The position numbers and the translations under genes were made by a program. 19,358 bases of DNA, from contig PBMJ01000009.1 in the NCBI GenBank assembly GCA_002722525.1, positions 1 to 19,358 of the forward strand. The letters run 5' to 3'. Below the pieces are notes generated by a model. That model made no database searches. It was not told the DNA's origin and was given only the letters and a program-made list of their open reading frames with translations. Every line of letters starts with the position of its first letter. Position 1 is the stretch's first letter. Of this stretch, positions 6,142-14,800 are shown piece by piece. The stretch is from Acidimicrobiaceae bacterium (lineage in GTDB: Bacteria; Actinomycetota; Acidimicrobiia; Acidimicrobiales; UBA8592).

Positions 6142-7419
6142 CTAGCTACAATTCTGCCCAGAAACGCCTCGCATACACAACGGTCGGATTTCCGCACTAG
6201 TGACTTCTAAATCTCCCTGCCGACTTGGGAACCTTTGCGTCGTGAGTGTCAGGCGGATCCCACTCGCAGCATCGTCACACCAACCCCGAATATCAAAAGT
6301 GACATCACCGCCGATTGCTCGTGTTTGAAGGTCTGAAAGCACAATTTGGGTTCCGACACCCGCATACTCCGGACATGCTCCCCCAAATATTGATTCGATA
6401 TCCTGTTCAAAACTTTCCAAGTCTGGACGTAATAGACCTACAAGTCCATATCCGCTCCACGCTGCACTCGGGCTTGCGATCATACTTACGTAGAAGTCTG
6501 GAACCCACCCATGGAAACCGTTATAAGTTATACAGTGCCAAGTGTTATATGGCCATGAATTTGTTGAAACAGTCCTTGAGTACCCCTCATATGCAATAGT
6601 TTCGTCCAACGCTGGGATCGTAAGTATTACGGATGAACTTACATCTGGTTCCTCATACAGGTTCAAAACTTCCCCATATCCAACCATCACAACATCGGGA
6701 TGTTGTGAAAAATCATAAAAAGGAACTAAATCAACCCCGATTGTTGTAGAGCAGCTCCCTGCCGTTGGTGGAGGGGGGCCAGAAGAGCCGCCGTCAGCAC
6801 TGGAGCCGCCACCCTGAGCAGGTTCCTGAGAGTCTTCTTCAGGGACATCAGGAGATGCGGTTTCTTCCTCTTCAGCTACCTGGTCCTCTTCTACGCTATC
6901 TTCCTCATCTACTTCTGCAGCGAATTCCTCGAAGAACTCAAGCTCATCCGACGTCAATTCAGAAGCACACGATTCTATCGCCTCATCAGCAGCTTGATCG
7001 AATTTGGGAGTTTCCGCATCAGAAGTTATGGCATCTAATAACCGCTGATAGGGGCCGCCAAAATTCTCTCGTGTTGTATCCACGATGCAAATAACGAATG
7101 CTTCATTTTCGATTGGGATGGAAGAAGCAAATATGTCGATAAGAGTTTCTCTCACTGGGCCACTTTCTTCAGGTGACTCCTCATTTGCGTTATCAGGTGC
7201 TTGCTGAGAAGTCCCCGCAGTAGATTCTTCTTCGGATTTCTGCTCCGTTTCCTCCTGCTCCTGAGGGGATCCCTGAGATGATGAAGACGGGCTCATTTCT
7301 GAAGAACTAGAGTCTTCACCTGAAGAGCTACATGATGTCGTCGTCAATATTGCGAACAGTGAAAAAAGCATGAAATATTTCATGTATTTTTTTGGCCTGC
7401 GAATTAGAACGCTATCCAT
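6142..7419 (-). CDS. Secreted SH3b-domain lipoprotein with acidic/serine-rich linkers
   Basis: A 425-aa exported protein of unknown role. The N-terminus has basic residues (RRPKKYMK), a hydrophobic core and a lipobox-like TTSC ending at Cys30; the -3 residue is Thr instead of the usual Leu, so lipidation is likely but not certain. Next come a Ser/Glu-rich linker (31-88), a small helical module with Cys111 and Cys151 (about 90-165), a second acidic linker and a GGGSSADGGSSGPPPP spacer (to about 218), and a bacterial SH3-like domain (about 225-312, with VLNLYEEPDVSSSVI and HGWVPDFYVSM). The last domain (about 340-425) holds Cys349, 381, 415 and 424, suggesting disulfides outside the cell. GGGGG lies about 6 nt before the ATG. 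It sits alone behind the sigma/anti-sigma pair and has its own candidate promoter. Confidence 0.75.
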   Translation of the reverse strand: MDSVLIRRPKKYMKYFMLFSLFAILTTTSCSSSGEDSSSSEMSPSSSSQGSPQEQEETEQKSEEESTAGTSQQAPDNANEESPEESGPVRETLIDIFASSIPIENEAFVICIVDTTRENFGGPYQRLLDAITSDAETPKFDQAADEAIESCASELTSDELEFFEEFAAEVDEEDSVEEDQVAEEEETASPDVPEEDSQEPAQGGGSSADGGSSGPPPPTAGSCSTTIGVDLVPFYDFSQHPDVVMVGYGEVLNLYEEPDVSSSVILTIPALDETIAYEGYSRTVSTNSWPYNTWHCITYNGFHGWVPDFYVSMIASPSAAWSGYGLVGLLRPDLESFEQDIESIFGGACPEYAGVGTQIVLSDLQTRAIGGDVTFDIRGWCDDAASGIRLTLTTQRFPSRQGDLEVTSAEIRPLCMRGVSGQNCS

Positions 7420-7444
7420 ATATGACCCCCAGTAAATTTTTTCT

Positions 7445-7474
7445 ATTTTAACAATACGCGAAAAAAATCGTTAA
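7445..7474 (-). promoter_or_regulatory. Candidate sigma70-type promoter for the lipoprotein gene
   Basis: On the minus strand TTAACG (7474-7469) and TAAAAT (7450-7445, 5 of 6 to TATAAT) are separated by 18 bp. The predicted start of transcription near 7438 would give a leader of about 19 nt that carries the GGGGG ribosome-binding site. The -35 is only a 4 of 6 match. Confidence 0.4.
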
Positions 7475-7502
7475 GGGAAAAATATCTAAGATAATCAGGG
7501 CT

Positions 7503-7832
7503 TTAGAGATCAGAGATCGTAATATCTTTCAGGTCAATTCTTTGCAGTGATTCACTTATCCGAAGCTGAAGAGAAGGTGGCGCTTTGTCAGTCGCTCTCT
7601 GTGCCATAGCTAATTTGAAACGTATTTCGAGATCGAGTGCGCTGAGGCACTGAATACACCCACTAAAATGGCTCCTCACGGCTTGAATCAATTGAGGATT
7701 TGGGACACCTTCTAGAGCTTGAGTAATAAGCATTTTAGAATCTTCACACTTATGGGTATCTGTAGGTGAGTTATAAAGTAGTTCGGAAGATTGCTGATCT
7801 AACGCGTCGGTCTTATCGGAAGGATCGATCAT
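7503..7832 (-). CDS. ZAS-family zinc anti-sigma factor, RsrA/RshA-like
   Basis: A 109-aa protein that should bind and silence the sigma factor encoded just upstream until oxidation releases zinc. It has the ZAS signature HFSGCIQC (His55-x3-Cys59-x2-Cys62) and an upstream Cys29, the same set of four zinc/redox positions used by Streptomyces RsrA (Cys11, His37, Cys41, Cys44). No other Cys is present, so the extra non-essential cysteines of RsrA are missing. The N-terminus is longer than in RsrA by about 18 residues. The ATG overlaps the sigma stop as ATGA and is preceded by a perfect AGGAGG, so translation is coupled to the sigma factor. Confidence 0.82.
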   Translation of the reverse strand: MIDPSDKTDALDQQSSELLYNSPTDTHKCEDSKMLITQALEGVPNPQLIQAVRSHFSGCIQCLSALDLEIRFKLAMAQRATDKAPPSLQLRISESLQRIDLKDITISDL

Positions 7833-8455
7833 GCTCTACCTCCTACCCCTACCGCTTCTGGAAGCCTCTTTTGATCAGAATTCATTTGGGAAGGTCCGAC
7901 CAGTAAACCTCTTTTACTTGCAAAATCCAAAAGAACTTTCTGAAGTTTTGCTCTTCCGCGATGGAGACGTGACATCACGGTACCGCTAGGAATCTCAAGT
8001 ATCTCAGCTATCTCCTTGTACGAGAAACCCTGAACATCTGCAAGTAGAACTACTTCCCGATACTGAGTGGGAAGGTTCTCCACAGCATCTTTAATCTCAT
8101 CTTCAGTTAATCGTTCAAATAACATATCCTCTGCGCTCATCCCCAACGTACTATTTTGAATACTTCCTAAACGTCGGTGCAGGTACATGTCGTCAACTTC
8201 ATCAAAGTCTTCCTCTTCAAACCCGCGTTGCTTCTTTCGGTAGTTATTTATAAAGCTATTTGTCAGTATTCGAAATAGCCAGGCGCGAAGGTTTGTGCCT
8301 TCTTTAAAACTCGAAAATGCCCTATAGCCTTTCAGATACGTCTCTTGCACGAGATCTTCTGCATCTGATGAATTTTTTGTAAGTCTAAGGGCATGCGAAT
8401 AAAGCTGATCCATAAAAGGCATCGCCATCGATTCAAATTCAGCTTGATCAGCCAT
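7829..8455 (-). CDS. ECF sigma factor, SigR/SigH-like (thiol-oxidative stress type)
   Basis: Directs RNA polymerase to stress promoters; in actinobacteria the SigR/SigH group answers disulfide stress. 208 aa. The sigma2 region has DAEDLVQETYLKGYRAFSSF (31-50) and NLRAWLFRILTNSFINNYRK (55-74); sigma4 has LPTQYREVVLLADVQGFSYK (128-147) and IPSGTVMSRLHRGRAKLQ (155-172). The sequence and the downstream ZAS anti-sigma gene place it in the SigR/SigH group; the actual regulon is inference. The ATG has no Shine-Dalgarno but has a TAGACT hexamer 6 nt upstream, consistent with a leaderless message. No GGAAT...GTT autoregulatory promoter of the SigR type was seen between it and the tRNA. Confidence 0.9.
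   Translation of the reverse strand: MADQAEFESMAMPFMDQLYSHALRLTKNSSDAEDLVQETYLKGYRAFSSFKEGTNLRAWLFRILTNSFINNYRKKQRGFEEEDFDEVDDMYLHRRLGSIQNSTLGMSAEDMLFERLTEDEIKDAVENLPTQYREVVLLADVQGFSYKEIAEILEIPSGTVMSRLHRGRAKLQKVLLDFASKRGLLVGPSQMNSDQKRLPEAVGVGGRA
7839..7844 (-). promoter_or_regulatory. Strong Shine-Dalgarno of the anti-sigma gene
   Basis: A perfect AGGAGG lies 6 nt before the anti-sigma ATG, inside the last codons of the sigma gene. It is the clearest ribosome-binding site in the window and would help keep anti-sigma output matched to sigma. Confidence 0.8.
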
Positions 8456-8461
8456 AGTTAT

Positions 8462-8467
8462 AGTCTA
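8462..8467 (-). promoter_or_regulatory. Candidate -10 element for a leaderless sigma-factor transcript
   Basis: TAGACT (TANNNT) is followed by exactly 6 nt and then the ATG of the ECF sigma gene, which has no Shine-Dalgarno. This spacing is typical of leaderless actinobacterial transcripts. No convincing -35 box is present. Confidence 0.35.
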
Positions 8468-8532
8468 CCGATTAAAAATAGGGGAACTCTCCTGCGTTTG
8501 CTTTTCTAGATCGATGTCTAGGGAAAACCTTG

Positions 8533-8605
8533 AGCCCGAGAGGGGAATTGAACCCCTGACCTATTCATTACGAGTGAATCGCTCTGCCAACTGAGCTACC
8601 CGGGC
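8533..8605 (-). tRNA. tRNA-Thr(CGT)
   Basis: The 73-nt minus-strand sequence folds as a full cloverleaf. The acceptor arms GCCCGGG and CTCGGGC pair with one G-U; the D arm is GCTC/GAGC; the anticodon stem ATTCA/TGAAT closes the loop CTCGTAA with anticodon CGT, reading ACG (Thr). The variable loop is AGGTC, and the T stem AGGGG/CCCCT closes the loop TTCAATT. The discriminator base is T and the CCA end is not encoded. It lies alone between holB and the sigma factor. Confidence 0.96.
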
Positions 8606-8650
8606 GAGAATTCATACCGTAGCAACACATATCTTAGTTGACGACTTAGA

Positions 8651-9706
8651 TTATGTTTCTTCATTTGAAAGTGAAACAAAAAGACCTTGAAGCAGAAGAC
8701 TTTCGTTTGGATTTCTATTAAGCGCGCCGTTTGCTCTTCGGACATGTTCAATTGAACGCGCAAGTGCCTCAGAAGGAGCTTCATGAATCTTGTCCCGAAA
8801 AACATTCAATAGAGTGGCAAAACCAAACCGAAGCTCATCGATTCGTAAGCGCCGAATCTCTCTTTTGTGATTAGCCTCGAGTTCTTTTCTTCCGGATCCC
8901 CTAACCCCTAAGGCATCTTCGCGCTCTGTCAAAGCCTCGATTTCTTGAACATGTCTTTTATCGATTACGACCTGAGCTTCATCAAGATTATTTCGAATTT
9001 CTTCAACGATCTCAGCGATTACATGCCCGTCTTTATTTAATCGTTCAGGGATCGATTCCCACATGTTGAATCGATCGGTGACTTTTTGATCATTGATCAG
9101 ATCAGAAGCTCTATGAAGATCTCCTCGTGATGCAAGAGCCACTGTTTTGGCTGCTTCGGTTTTAAAGTTTTGCTTAAGAAGCCAATCATGGATTCCAGAT
9201 GTCGAAATTGGATGAAACTCTAATGTCATGCATCGCGAAGCAATAGTTATTTGCGAATCAGGGATATTTTCTCCCATGAGAACGATGATCGTAGACGGAG
9301 GGGGTTCTTCGAGGGTTTTTAGAAGGCGACCCACAGCGGTTTCATTGGCAGTATGAAACCGGTCGGCGACGATAATCTTTCTAGAGCTTTCTACTGGAGT
9401 TCGGCTTGCTTGATTTATAACTATCTGAACTTCTTCGTCTCGATATTGGTTTCCTTGTGGAGAGACGCGAACTAGATCTGGATGCTCTCCGCGAAGCACC
9501 AGCCGTTCTACTCTGTCAGCTTCAGCACGATCTAAGCCGTCACTTAAAATCAGAGCGGCAAATCCTTTAGCGGCCTCCCATCGGCACGAGCCCCTCGGAC
9601 CTACAAAAAAATATGCGTGAAGAGGGTTAGAAGCAGAAATTTCTAGTTGCTCGATAACTCTCTCTTGTTCAACCACGAGATCGAATACTGAAGATTGAAC
9701 TCCCAT
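8651..9706 (-). CDS. holB: DNA polymerase III delta' subunit (clamp-loader)
   Basis: Stator subunit of the clamp loader that places the beta clamp on DNA. A 351-aa AAA+ protein: LHAYFFVGPRGS (29-40) is the Walker A region, degraded (GPRGSCRW in place of GxxGxGKT) as expected for a non-hydrolysing delta' subunit. HPDLVRVSP (75-83), VGRLLKTLEEPP (125-136) and the SRC sensor-1 segment (157-159) follow. The zinc-binding cysteines usually found before the HPDL motif are absent, replaced by a charged helix (GLDRAEADRVERLVLRGE). The start is ATG, 1 bp after the tmk stop, and the tmk-holB pair is a widespread arrangement. Confidence 0.93.
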   Translation of the reverse strand: MGVQSSVFDLVVEQERVIEQLEISASNPLHAYFFVGPRGSCRWEAAKGFAALILSDGLDRAEADRVERLVLRGEHPDLVRVSPQGNQYRDEEVQIVINQASRTPVESSRKIIVADRFHTANETAVGRLLKTLEEPPPSTIIVLMGENIPDSQITIASRCMTLEFHPISTSGIHDWLLKQNFKTEAAKTVALASRGDLHRASDLINDQKVTDRFNMWESIPERLNKDGHVIAEIVEEIRNNLDEAQVVIDKRHVQEIEALTEREDALGVRGSGRKELEANHKREIRRLRIDELRFGFATLLNVFRDKIHEAPSEALARSIEHVRRANGALNRNPNESLLLQGLFVSLSNEET

Positions 9707-9707
9707 T

Positions 9708-10328
9708 TCACGAACTCGAACTGGTAAAAGAGAGATCTAAGTGTTCCATTATGGCGTGATCAACAAGGCTACTAACCTGCTCTAGAGAACCAGAGCCATC
9801 AATGACTACCCATTTTTCAGGAGTATTTTCTGCTAGTGATAAATAGCCACTGCGAACTTTTTCGTGAAACTCAGTAGTCTCACTTTCAAATCTGTCAGGC
9901 ATATCTGTTCTTCGTTGCATAGATAATTCCACAGGAACGTCTATGAGTACTGTCAAGTCTGGGAGAAGCCCATTTGTCGCAAAGATCGACAACTCTCTCA
10001 CATCGTTTACAGGAAGGCCTGTTGCATATCCTTGGTAGACGACAGATGAAGCTAGAAATCGGTCTGATACTACATGTATGCCGTTTTCAAGATTAGGTCG
10101 AATGACTTCCTTGACTAACTGGGCCCTTGATGCAGCCATGAGCAGCGCTTCCGTTCGAAATGCAAGTGGGGTTTGAGCATCAAGGAGAAGTTCGCGAAGT
10201 GACTCACCGACTTCAGTACCACCAGGTTCACGAGTAAGAATAGCTCCAATAAGGTCGGATATACGGCGCGCTTGAGTGGTTTTTCCACTGGCATCTCCAC
10301 CCTCAAAAGCTATAAATAATCCAGTCAC
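9708..10328 (-). CDS. tmk: Thymidylate kinase (dTMP kinase)
   Basis: Phosphorylates dTMP to dTDP with ATP, feeding DNA synthesis. 206 aa, the normal size. The P-loop is FEGGDASGKTTQ (8-19), then TREPGG (32-37), the DR[FYH] motif in SDRFLASSVVYQG (88-100), LIDVPVELSMQRR (127-139) and a short LID with DMPDRFE (141-147). The start is GTG and overlaps the MFS stop as GTGA; holB follows after 1 bp, so MFS, tmk and holB form one coupled unit. Confidence 0.96.
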   Translation of the reverse strand: MTGLFIAFEGGDASGKTTQARRISDLIGAILTREPGGTEVGESLRELLLDAQTPLAFRTEALLMAASRAQLVKEVIRPNLENGIHVVSDRFLASSVVYQGYATGLPVNDVRELSIFATNGLLPDLTVLIDVPVELSMQRRTDMPDRFESETTEFHEKVRSGYLSLAENTPEKWVVIDGSGSLEQVSSLVDHAIMEHLDLSFTSSSS

Positions 10329-11794
10329 TTAGTTTCTTCCTCTCTATCTAAGGCTAGATCATCCTCTAGAAAATTTCTCACTGAAGTGAAGGCAAGAAAA
10401 CCGGCTCCAAGAATGATCAGAGCTGCCATCCATAATGTAATTCGAACACCTGGAATAAATACTTTCCAGCCGAAAATGCTAAGTCGTTTATTAAAGATTT
10501 CTTCAGAGAGTCCGTTAAGGGTGGCGGCGACGAATGGGCCTATAGACATTGCAATGATTAGAGACAGTCTGACAATGGTGTAGACGGCAGAAAAAATTCT
10601 TCCGCGAAGTTCCTCAGCAACACTGATCTGCAAAAGAGTGAATCCTAAGACATAAATTGCTCCAGCAAAGACTCCTAGTAAGCCTATAAGAGCTGCCGCC
10701 GGCCATAGCCCAGACATCGATGCTGCGACGAGAAGACTGGCACCTGCAGCAAAGACTGAAAAGACAAATAGCTTCAACTGTCCAACTTTATTTTTTGACA
10801 TTGCAAGAGATGCAACCCCAACGGCAACACCTATACCTAATGCTGTCTGAAGGATGGACATGCCGTCAGCTGGATTTTCACCTAAGACATCTTTTGCGAA
10901 AATTGGCCCTAGAGGTATTAGCATTCCTCCGCCAATTAAGCCGGCGCCCAAAGCGGCACAAACAGCTCGGACGACTGGGTTAACAAAGATAAATTCCCAA
11001 CCTTCGCGCAATTCCTTAATTGTCGATGATAAATCAAGGCGCGGTTTCTTTTTGGTCGAACTTTCAGAAATTGAACGTTTAGGTATAGCAATAAACAGAA
11101 TCATTAATGCCGAAAAGAGGAATGTGAGTGAATCAGTGAAAAAACCTAGTCCAATTTGATCAGCATTAAACGATGATGCGCCGGGCCATGATGAAATTTT
11201 GTCGGCGAAACGGCCGAGAAAGATAAAGATGCCTGCAGCTATTGGAACAGTTCCGTAGGTCGCCGCCATTTGAAGGGAATTTACGGTCGTGAGGCTTTTC
11301 TTTGGGACGATACTGGGGACCACAGAGTCTTTAGCTGGAATCCACAACAGAGTAAAGATTTCAAGAGCAAGGGATGCCAGAACTAAATGCCATACTGCCG
11401 AGGCAAATGGAAGAAGAAGTAGAATTAGTACTCGTGCGAGATCACAGTAAATCATAACTTTTTTCCGGTCCCATCGATCTACAAGCACGCCTGCAAGAGG
11501 AGCCAAGAAGAGGCCTGGAATTATCCGAACTGAGAAGACGAAGCCCACAGCTGTTTCAGGTGTTCCTCCTCCCAGTTCAGTAGCGGCGGCGGCAATAGCA
11601 AGAAAACCTAACCAATCACCTGTAGATCCGACTGCCTGTACGATCCATAAACGGAAATATTGGAAACTTCCAAATATTTTCTCGACCCAAAGATTTCCAG
11701 CAAGGCTTTGATGCCCTGCGACGAGATCTCCATGATGCGAAGTTGAAGATTGTTCTGAAGTCACGCGATCAGAGTAGTTTGAAGTCTTAAGCAA
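10325..11794 (-). CDS. MFS transporter, MFS_3 / enterobactin-exporter-like
   Basis: An inner-membrane carrier of 489 aa, probably an exporter of small molecules; the substrate is unknown. After a hydrophilic N-terminus (1-45) come the family's entry FQYFRLWIVQAVGSTGDWLG (44-63), motif A as GVLVDRWDRKKV (102-113), and many hydrophobic helices up to about residue 470. A loop around 195-215 is unusually long. The earliest usable start is TTG at 11794, with no Shine-Dalgarno; a GTG at 11764 is an alternative, so the first 10 residues are uncertain. It lies 54 bp after topA and overlaps tmk by 4 bp. Confidence 0.85.
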   Translation of the reverse strand: MLKTSNYSDRVTSEQSSTSHHGDLVAGHQSLAGNLWVEKIFGSFQYFRLWIVQAVGSTGDWLGFLAIAAAATELGGGTPETAVGFVFSVRIIPGLFLAPLAGVLVDRWDRKKVMIYCDLARVLILLLLPFASAVWHLVLASLALEIFTLLWIPAKDSVVPSIVPKKSLTTVNSLQMAATYGTVPIAAGIFIFLGRFADKISSWPGASSFNADQIGLGFFTDSLTFLFSALMILFIAIPKRSISESSTKKKPRLDLSSTIKELREGWEFIFVNPVVRAVCAALGAGLIGGGMLIPLGPIFAKDVLGENPADGMSILQTALGIGVAVGVASLAMSKNKVGQLKLFVFSVFAAGASLLVAASMSGLWPAAALIGLLGVFAGAIYVLGFTLLQISVAEELRGRIFSAVYTIVRLSLIIAMSIGPFVAATLNGLSEEIFNKRLSIFGWKVFIPGVRITLWMAALIILGAGFLAFTSVRNFLEDDLALDREEETK

Positions 11795-11848
11795 GGCATA
11801 AACACAACAAAGAATTCGAGAAATGTACTGAAAGGGTCCAAACGTTTT

Positions 11849-14800
11849 TTATTGCTGGGCTCTACGTTCTGCTAGAAGCTCTTTCGCGCGTTCACCATTC
11901 ATTTGTTCAACGGAGTCCCCAAGTTGAAGACTTGCGTTTGTTTCGCCATCCGTAACGTATGGGCCAAATCGCCCTTCTTTAAGGACGATAGGTTTTTCTG
12001 ATACAGGATCGGTGCATGGACTACCATCATCATTTTTCAGAGGGATTTCCTTTGATTGTCGTCTACGAAATTTTTTCGGCTCAGATAGTATTTCAACGGC
12101 ACGACTATATGTGATTGTGAACGGATCATCATCATCTCCAAGGCTTCTGGTGTCATCTCCAAAACGTAAATACGGCCCATAAGGTCCATTATGGACAGTA
12201 ATTTCAGGTATTTCTTCTTCTGAAATTTCACTCTCTGAGACAGGACCTGCAGGAGTAATTTGCGAATCTTCATCTGACTCTAGAACCTTAGGGAGGCTCA
12301 GGAGCTGTAAGGCTTCCTCCTTTGTTAGGGTTTCAGGGTCCATTCCTTCGAGAAGCGATGCAGTTTTAGGTCGAGGAGTGTTTTTTAGTCTTTCCCTTTC
12401 AAAGAGAACATCAACGGCAACTTGGCAATTATCGAATTTGGATAATGCCGATATGAATAATTCGATATTTTTGATTTTTGATTCGGGTTCCTTCAGCGTT
12501 AGAAGTTCCTCCCAGTAGCCAGAATCATGCAATAGTTCCCGGATAAGGGAACTAGGTTTTTCACTTTCCTGTTTTTTCTGATACTGGATAATCAAATGGA
12601 CTAACTTTTCTAGCGCTGATTCTTGACTGCTTCCTGATTTAAGCACACTCCCTGTCCGAAATGCTTCAAACAAACTGCACTGGTTGTGTTCTGCAATTTC
12701 TCGAAAGTGCTCTATTGACCTTTTCCCAATTCCACGTTTGGGGGAGTTCAGTAGGTAGAGAATAGCTTTATCATCCGTCGGGTCCGCAGCTGAGCGGAGA
12801 TAGGCTGCAGCTACCTTTAGCGGTTTAAGGTGATGAGGGAGTCGTATTAGCTCGCCTTCTGGCGAAGAGGATCTAGGCCATTTGGGGAAGTGCCCTAATG
12901 AGACATACCATCCGTAGCTTCCTTGCCTGAGAACTACATCAAGCCCAGTGTCGGGGTCCACACAGATGATCTGATCCGGTTCTGCCGCTGCATTTAGGTA
13001 TTCTTTTGCCTTTAAAACAGTAAGTTGGTCTGGGGGTAGACTTTCGGGGATAGATGCAGTTTCGCCGTCGATGTCGTATTGAACATATGGCTTCTGGTTA
13101 GCAAAACGCGCGTAAATGTTTTGGTTTGATTCAGCGTCAATCCCAACATGATGGGCTATCTCATGACGAAGTTTTGGTAGCTCACCTAGTTGGATCTTGT
13201 CCTGGACATCAACAAGTTTGTGTTTAAAGCCAATTGCTGGTTCAAACCACCATTTATCGAGTGTTTCAACTCTGTTCTTATCACCATTTGCAATTTTGTC
13301 GAGGCTTTGCTCTAAGTTAGCTCTGTTGTGGTATTGGACTTCTTCGTTAAATTCTAATTCGAGGAAATTGGTTCCTACGATTCCCTTCACAGTTGGAACC
13401 AATGAACGGCCCTCTTTGTAAGTATATTCTCGTGCGCGAATTTTCCCTATTGTTGCAGAAAAGGTTGAAGGTCGTCCGATTCCTACTTCTTCCATCCATT
13501 TGACAATTGATGACTCTGTAAATCTTGCTGGAGGCTTTGTGGAGTGATTTTTCACTTCGATTTGATCAATGGTTACGATTTCTCCTTCAGGAAGGTCGGG
13601 GAGTATTTCTTCACCTTCTATCTCTTCATCGCTCTCCGGTGTTTCTTCATATATGTAACGGAATCCTGAGTGTGTAATAACTCGGCCGCTTGCACTAAAC
13701 GTCAGAGTTTGGGATTCAGAATTATCGTCAAAAGAAACCGCCCCACTAAGCATCATCCGAGCTGTCTCACCTTTTTCATCTGTCATTTGGGATGCAAGTG
13801 TTCTTTTCCAAATAATTTCGTATACCCGTAGTTGGTCTTTATTCAGATCTCCTTTGAGCTCATCGGGATGCCGGAATGTTTCACCTGCTGGTCGGATCGC
13901 TTCATGCGCTAATTGGGCACTAGATGTTTTATTCTCATATGTTCTAACTTCCCGAGGTAGATATTCTATTCCGCACTCGGTTTCTATACTTGCACGAGCC
14001 GCTTCAATAGCTTGATCAGATAAGGCCGTACTATCCGTTCGGTGGTATGTAATATACCCATTTTGATACAAGCTCTGCGCTATACCCATAGCTGCGCTGG
14101 CTGAACCTCCCAGCTTGTTAATAACTTCCTGCTGGAAAGTAGATGTAGTGAAAGGAGGTTTCGGTTTTCTTTGATACGGGGATCGTTCAATCGAACTTAC
14201 AGCAAGAGTTTTCAATTTCAATGCTTCTCTCAACAAGTTCGAACGGACCTCATCTAGCACGACTACTTCGTTACTTTTTTTAAGCTCTCCATTCTCATCG
14301 AAATCATTCTTTCCGGAAACAACTTTCTGGTTGTTAATTTCTATAAGTTTTGTATTGAATATGACATCTTCTCTCGAAATAACACTTGCAGATAAGCTGC
14401 AATAATCAGCGCTTACAAACCTGATGCGTTCTCGTTCACGTTCAACTAGTCGCCGGGTGGTCGGACTTTGAACCGGCCCCCCAGAAGCCCCACCTCCAAT
14501 AACTTGTCTCATAACACCAGACCAACCGAAACCTGACATTCGATCCATGATTCTTCGGGCTTCTTGTGCCGCAACGAGATCCATGTCGATATCTCTGGTT
14601 TGCTCCAAGGCACCAATAATGGCTTTTTCTGTTATCTCATGAAAGACCATTCTGTAAAAAGGGATTTTAGGTTTGAGGACTTCAACTAGGTGCCATGCTA
14701 TTGCCTCTCCCTCACGATCTTCATCGGTAGCAAGGTATAGAAATTCAACATTCTTCAACGCTTTACGAAGTTTGGTTATCGTCTTTTTACTATTTTCGCT

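Noticed and set aside
8456..8530. SigR-type autoregulatory promoter (GGAAT-N18-GTT) ahead of the sigma gene
   Set aside because: No GGAA followed at the right distance by GTT on the minus strand in this gap.
12380..12889. The topA insert as an assembly chimera or a misread of ordinary C-terminal repeats
   Set aside because: Both halves of the interrupted repeat are intact, the frame is kept through both junctions, and the insert lacks the GxYGPY pattern of topoisomerase repeats while carrying the RGIG pattern of 2B domains.
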